A program made the translations under genes and the position numbers. A stretch of DNA of 64,000 nucleotides, taken from NCBI GenBank assembly GCA_049115575.1, contig JAGDZU010000001.1, positions 992,001 to 1,056,000 of the forward strand. The letters run 5' to 3'. The DNA is from JAHEKB01 sp049115575 (GTDB lineage: Bacteria; Bacteroidota; Bacteroidia; NS11-12g; UBA9320). Shown one piece after another: positions 61,221 to 64,000 of the stretch. Under the pieces are notes generated by a model. It was not told the origin of the DNA and searched no databases. It saw only the letters and a program-made list of their open reading frames with translations. Positions within the stretch are counted from its first letter, which is position 1, and each line of letters opens with the position of its first letter.

Positions 61221-64000
61221 TTAACGAAGCAAGTAGACTGTTCCTTTTTCATGGAACCAATGTGAGTATCCATCTTGGGTTCGTTTGAAGCTGACAAGGT
61301 AAATATATATTCCTTGTTGCACTGGCTCGCCTTTATAGGTTCCATCCCATCCTACCAGTGGATCACCCTTAAAAATGAGTTCACCCCATCTGTTATAGAT
61401 TTCCAAATCTTCAAATTCCAAAGCATCTCCCACGACTCTAAAGACCTCATTGGTGTTGTCTCCATTTGGTGAGAATGCAGATGGTATATCTACTCTACAA
61501 CCAGAAGTTGCAAATGCGATAGAAAAACCTACCGAATCTGTTCCACAATTGTTAGAAGCTCTTAACCAGTAATTTCCAACATCTCTAACCACTCTTGGGT
61601 TAAGGCTTGATCCATCTTCCCACATATAAGTGGTAAAGGCTTGTTCGCTAAAGCTTAGAGTGAAATTTTGCAACTCACATAATGCTTGATCTTCAAGGAG
61701 TTGATCTAGTACAGGAGTCTCCATTTGTTCAATGAGAATACTGTCTCTATGGATACATCTATTGTTAGAAGCATGGGCCCAATACAAGGCTGGACTTGAA
61801 GCAGTTAAAGTATCTAGATTAGAGCCCGTGCTCCATCTATAGCTTTGCGCACCTAAAGGCAATTGCATTAATCTGCTAAAGCTATTGCAATAGGTAGTAT
61901 CAGCCCCTAACTTGAAAACAGGAGTGTTGTAATTGATTACTGTTAAAGTATCGCTGTCTTTACACAATGCCGTACCAGCAGTGCCAATAAAGGTTCCTGA
62001 ATTATTGATATTGAGGTTTCTACTATTTGAAAGCACAGTTCCTCCCAGATTAGTCCATCTGTATTCAGTACCAATATTCACGCTAATGAGTAAGCTAGTG
62101 TCTAAGTTGTCGCAGATTACCAAATCTGGACCAACATCCGTGATTACGGTAGGATAATAATCAATGGTCACCGAATCTGTGGTTGTACAAACTCCATCAT
62201 ATAGAGCAACCCAATGTTCAGTTAACACAGGATTATTTCTCCTTACACTCAAATTGTTAAAGTCAAACCAGCTGTAGCTTACAAGTCCAGGGAATGAGGA
62301 AACATCCAGTATCACAGAGTCACCAGCGCATAAGGTAGTATCTGAACCTAAACTAAAAGGCGTTTTGTTTTGTACGGTTACCACTACTGTGTCAGTTATA
62401 AAGCAATATGAGGAAGGAGTATCACTCACACTTACTATATATTGACCCGCATTTGTAACTCTTAAGCTATCTGCGACTATTGTCCCATTCCAGGTATAAG
62501 CCCAATTTGGTGAAGGTGTTAATACATAATCAATGAATTCATCCTCACAAATAGTTGAGTCCGGACCTAAATCTATTATGGGTAGAGTGATATAAGTTAT
62601 CATGATCGAATCACTTATATAACAAGGTCCATCCACTATATCCACCTTTTTCAGCCCAGCAGTACTCACCATAAATGTTGAATCAGTTGAACCATCATGC
62701 CAGCTATAAGTTGCATTAGGCACTATTGGACTTAGCAAGTACGTGTCTCCTGTACAAAGTGAAGTATCTGCGCCCAAATCTATATTGGCTGGTTGTTGAA
62801 CTATGAGTTGAGAGAAATCATTATAACTACAGAAAGTGTCATATACTACCACATCATAAAACCCTGTGTTATATGCAATTATGGCGGAGTCTGTTGAGCC
62901 GGTAGACCATAAATAGCTATAGTTGCTTCCTTTATATGCATTTAGGGTTACAGTGTCACCAATGCAAATCTCTATTAAACTATCAAGGTCTAAACCAATA
63001 TCTGCGATGGTGGTTAGAACTATAGTGTCATAGCTGGTACAGAGGTTTCCATTCATGGCAATAACGCTTAGAGCTCCGCTATTTCTTCCATAAGTAAAGC
63101 TATCCGTTGCTCCGTTACTCCATAAGAAACTATCTGCTGCACCAGGAAAGAGGTATATACTATCAGGTAAGCATATAAACGAATCCGTTGGTAGATTTAA
63201 ATCGGGATAGGCCACAAAATCCACAGTAATGGTGTCTGTAGTTGAGCAACCTTCATTAGTCTTTCTTCCCCAATAGGTACCAGGCTGAGTCATTTGCATG
63301 GCTGGCCCAGTAGAACCTGTGCTCCATTTATAAGTGGCATAGGGTTGAGAAAAGATCTGCATAGATCTGGCTATCCATTGTCCTTCGCACAAAATAGTAT
63401 CATTGCCAAAATCCACATGTGGCACATCAATAATGGTAACTACTTGTTCAATAGTATCCAAATCACAGCTAAGAGTGTTTGCCGGTCTATAAATAATAGC
63501 CTTAACAGTGAACTGCCCGGTAGTTGAAAAGATATGAGTAGGATTTACAATGGTGGATGTATTGTTTACTCCAGAACCGGGATCTCCAAAGAACCATTTA
63601 ATGGAATCAATATCGAAATAATTAAGCAACCAAAATTGAGTTGAATCACCTAAACAAACTCCTGAACCTTGCCCAGTGGAATCACCAAAGTCAAATTCTG
63701 GTTCATTGAAAAAGGTCTGTATGAAAGTAGGCAATCCATATCTCGAATCATTTCCACCGAGACTAGGACCAGCGCTGTTATACTTACATTGACTTTGAGG
63801 ACAATTGGGAAATTCAATCATACTCAAACTAGACCTGTTGTTTCTTGCAATATAAATCCTGCCATCAGGACCCAATTGAAGCGCTCCAAAGTCTGATGAA
63901 TTACCAGCTCGAGCAACTTCATAAGCCGAATTATTAATGTCTGCAAAAGTTCTATTACCTGCCCTTAAGTCAAACTGAAAAATGCGATCATTAGAGCCTC
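61221..64000 (-). CDS. Giant T9SS-exported Ig-repeat protein with type B sorting domain (5' partial)
   Basis: At least 925 residues; the frame is open to the right edge of the window, so the N-terminus is missing. The visible part starts with a propeller-like section (DFGALQLGPDGRIYIARNN, GLPTFIQTFFNEPEFDFG), then a PKD-like domain (IKWFFGDPGSGVNN...HIFSTTGQFTVKA), then about nine Ig-like modules, each opening with a LGxDTxLCxGD-type motif and containing YxWSTGS-type turns. It ends with a gliding-type T9SS sorting domain (VDIPSAFSPNGDNTNEVF...IYNRWGELIF...GTVYLLR). It is probably a cell-surface protein. The layout is the same as at 54065. Confidence 0.88.
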   Translation of the reverse strand, partial: GSNDRIFQFDLRAGNRTFADINNSAYEVARAGNSSDFGALQLGPDGRIYIARNNRSSLSMIEFPNCPQSQCKYNSAGPSLGGNDSRYGLPTFIQTFFNEPEFDFGDSTGQGSGVCLGDSTQFWLLNYFDIDSIKWFFGDPGSGVNNTSTIVNPTHIFSTTGQFTVKAIIYRPANTLSCDLDTIEQVVTIIDVPHVDFGNDTILCEGQWIARSMQIFSQPYATYKWSTGSTGPAMQMTQPGTYWGRKTNEGCSTTDTITVDFVAYPDLNLPTDSFICLPDSIYLFPGAADSFLWSNGATDSFTYGRNSGALSVIAMNGNLCTSYDTIVLTTIADIGLDLDSLIEICIGDTVTLNAYKGSNYSYLWSTGSTDSAIIAYNTGFYDVVVYDTFCSYNDFSQLIVQQPANIDLGADTSLCTGDTYLLSPIVPNATYSWHDGSTDSTFMVSTAGLKKVDIVDGPCYISDSIMITYITLPIIDLGPDSTICEDEFIDYVLTPSPNWAYTWNGTIVADSLRVTNAGQYIVSVSDTPSSYCFITDTVVVTVQNKTPFSLGSDTTLCAGDSVILDVSSFPGLVSYSWFDFNNLSVRRNNPVLTEHWVALYDGVCTTTDSVTIDYYPTVITDVGPDLVICDNLDTSLLISVNIGTEYRWTNLGGTVLSNSRNLNINNSGTFIGTAGTALCKDSDTLTVINYNTPVFKLGADTTYCNSFSRLMQLPLGAQSYRWSTGSNLDTLTASSPALYWAHASNNRCIHRDSILIEQMETPVLDQLLEDQALCELQNFTLSFSEQAFTTYMWEDGSSLNPRVVRDVGNYWLRASNNCGTDSVGFSIAFATSGCRVDIPSAFSPNGDNTNEVFRVVGDALEFEDLEIYNRWGELIFKGDPLVGWDGTYKGEPVQQGIYIYLVSFKRTQDGYSHWFHEKGTVYLLR

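Noticed and set aside
1..64000. tRNA, rRNA, CRISPR array, insertion sequence or prophage
   Set aside because: All longer spacers were read on both strands, and none shows cloverleaf-like T-arm words, spaced repeats, transposase genes or terminal inverted repeats.

Overview
The window is a gene-dense, AT-rich piece of a Bacteroidota chromosome, most likely a marine-type member of the order Flavobacteriales or a near relative. The evidence is the following: a complete alternative complex III operon (actABCDEF); the type IX secretion component PorQ together with four secreted proteins carrying type A or type B T9SS sorting domains; the bacillithiol enzyme BshC; a Bacteroidota-type fused GlmU; a DUF4295-type mini-gene behind rpmB-rpmG; Bacteroidota promoters of the form TTTG-N19-TANNTTTG; and almost no Shine-Dalgarno sequences. 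No rRNA, tRNA, CRISPR array, insertion sequence or prophage is visible. This is core chromosome, not an island.

Layout. 1-1.6 kb (+): 3' end of a glmU-like gene and tpiA. 1.6-9.6 kb (-): an outer-membrane protein, an OmpA-family protein with its own consensus promoter, the run ftsY-rimO-bshC, the ribosomal run rpmB-rpmG-DUF4295, and a NamZ-like lipoprotein. 9.7-15.5 kb: a LolC/E-like permease, a voltage-sensor K+ channel with a zinc-ribbon tail, a beta-barrel protein, rnhB, a methyltransferase and dnaX. dnaX is split into two frames at an A10 tract, as expected for a gamma/tau slippage site. 15.8-20.9 kb: rpsF-rpsR-rplI, an orphan MacB-like permease, a membrane-anchored unknown and dnaA. 21-29.1 kb (-): the act operon. 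29.3-37.4 kb: phoH divergent from a SAM hydrolase, a monooxygenase-fold protein, a CAP-domain protein and a large T9SS-exported beta-propeller protein. 37.4-43 kb: a GT-C-like membrane protein, cmk, porQ, DUF1801, an outer-membrane protein and a glycoside-hydrolase-like lipoprotein. 43-47.7 kb (-): a HEAT/cyclophilin lipoprotein followed by a two-permease, one-ATPase ABC exporter. 47.8-51 kb (-): peroxiredoxin, gamma-carbonic-anhydrase-like protein and typA. 51-56 kb (+): an Omp28-like lipoprotein and two T9SS cargo proteins. 56-64 kb (-): groL, groS, secG, a TPR-like protein, lptE, a sigma-54-type activator and a giant Ig-repeat T9SS protein that runs off the window.

How the parts connect. 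The genes serve envelope biogenesis (LptE, PorQ, SecG, OmpA, permeases), replication (dnaA, dnaX, rnhB), translation (S6, S18, L9, L28, L33, RimO, TypA) and respiration (quinol to cytochrome c through ACIII). The strongest non-routine signals are the dnaX A10 slippage site, the His-rich repeats in ActE and ActF, the zinc-ribbon K+ channel, a cyclophilin lipoprotein in tandem with a Lol-like exporter, and one Ig-like module reused in three T9SS proteins. I did not find a convincing wholly new multi-gene system.
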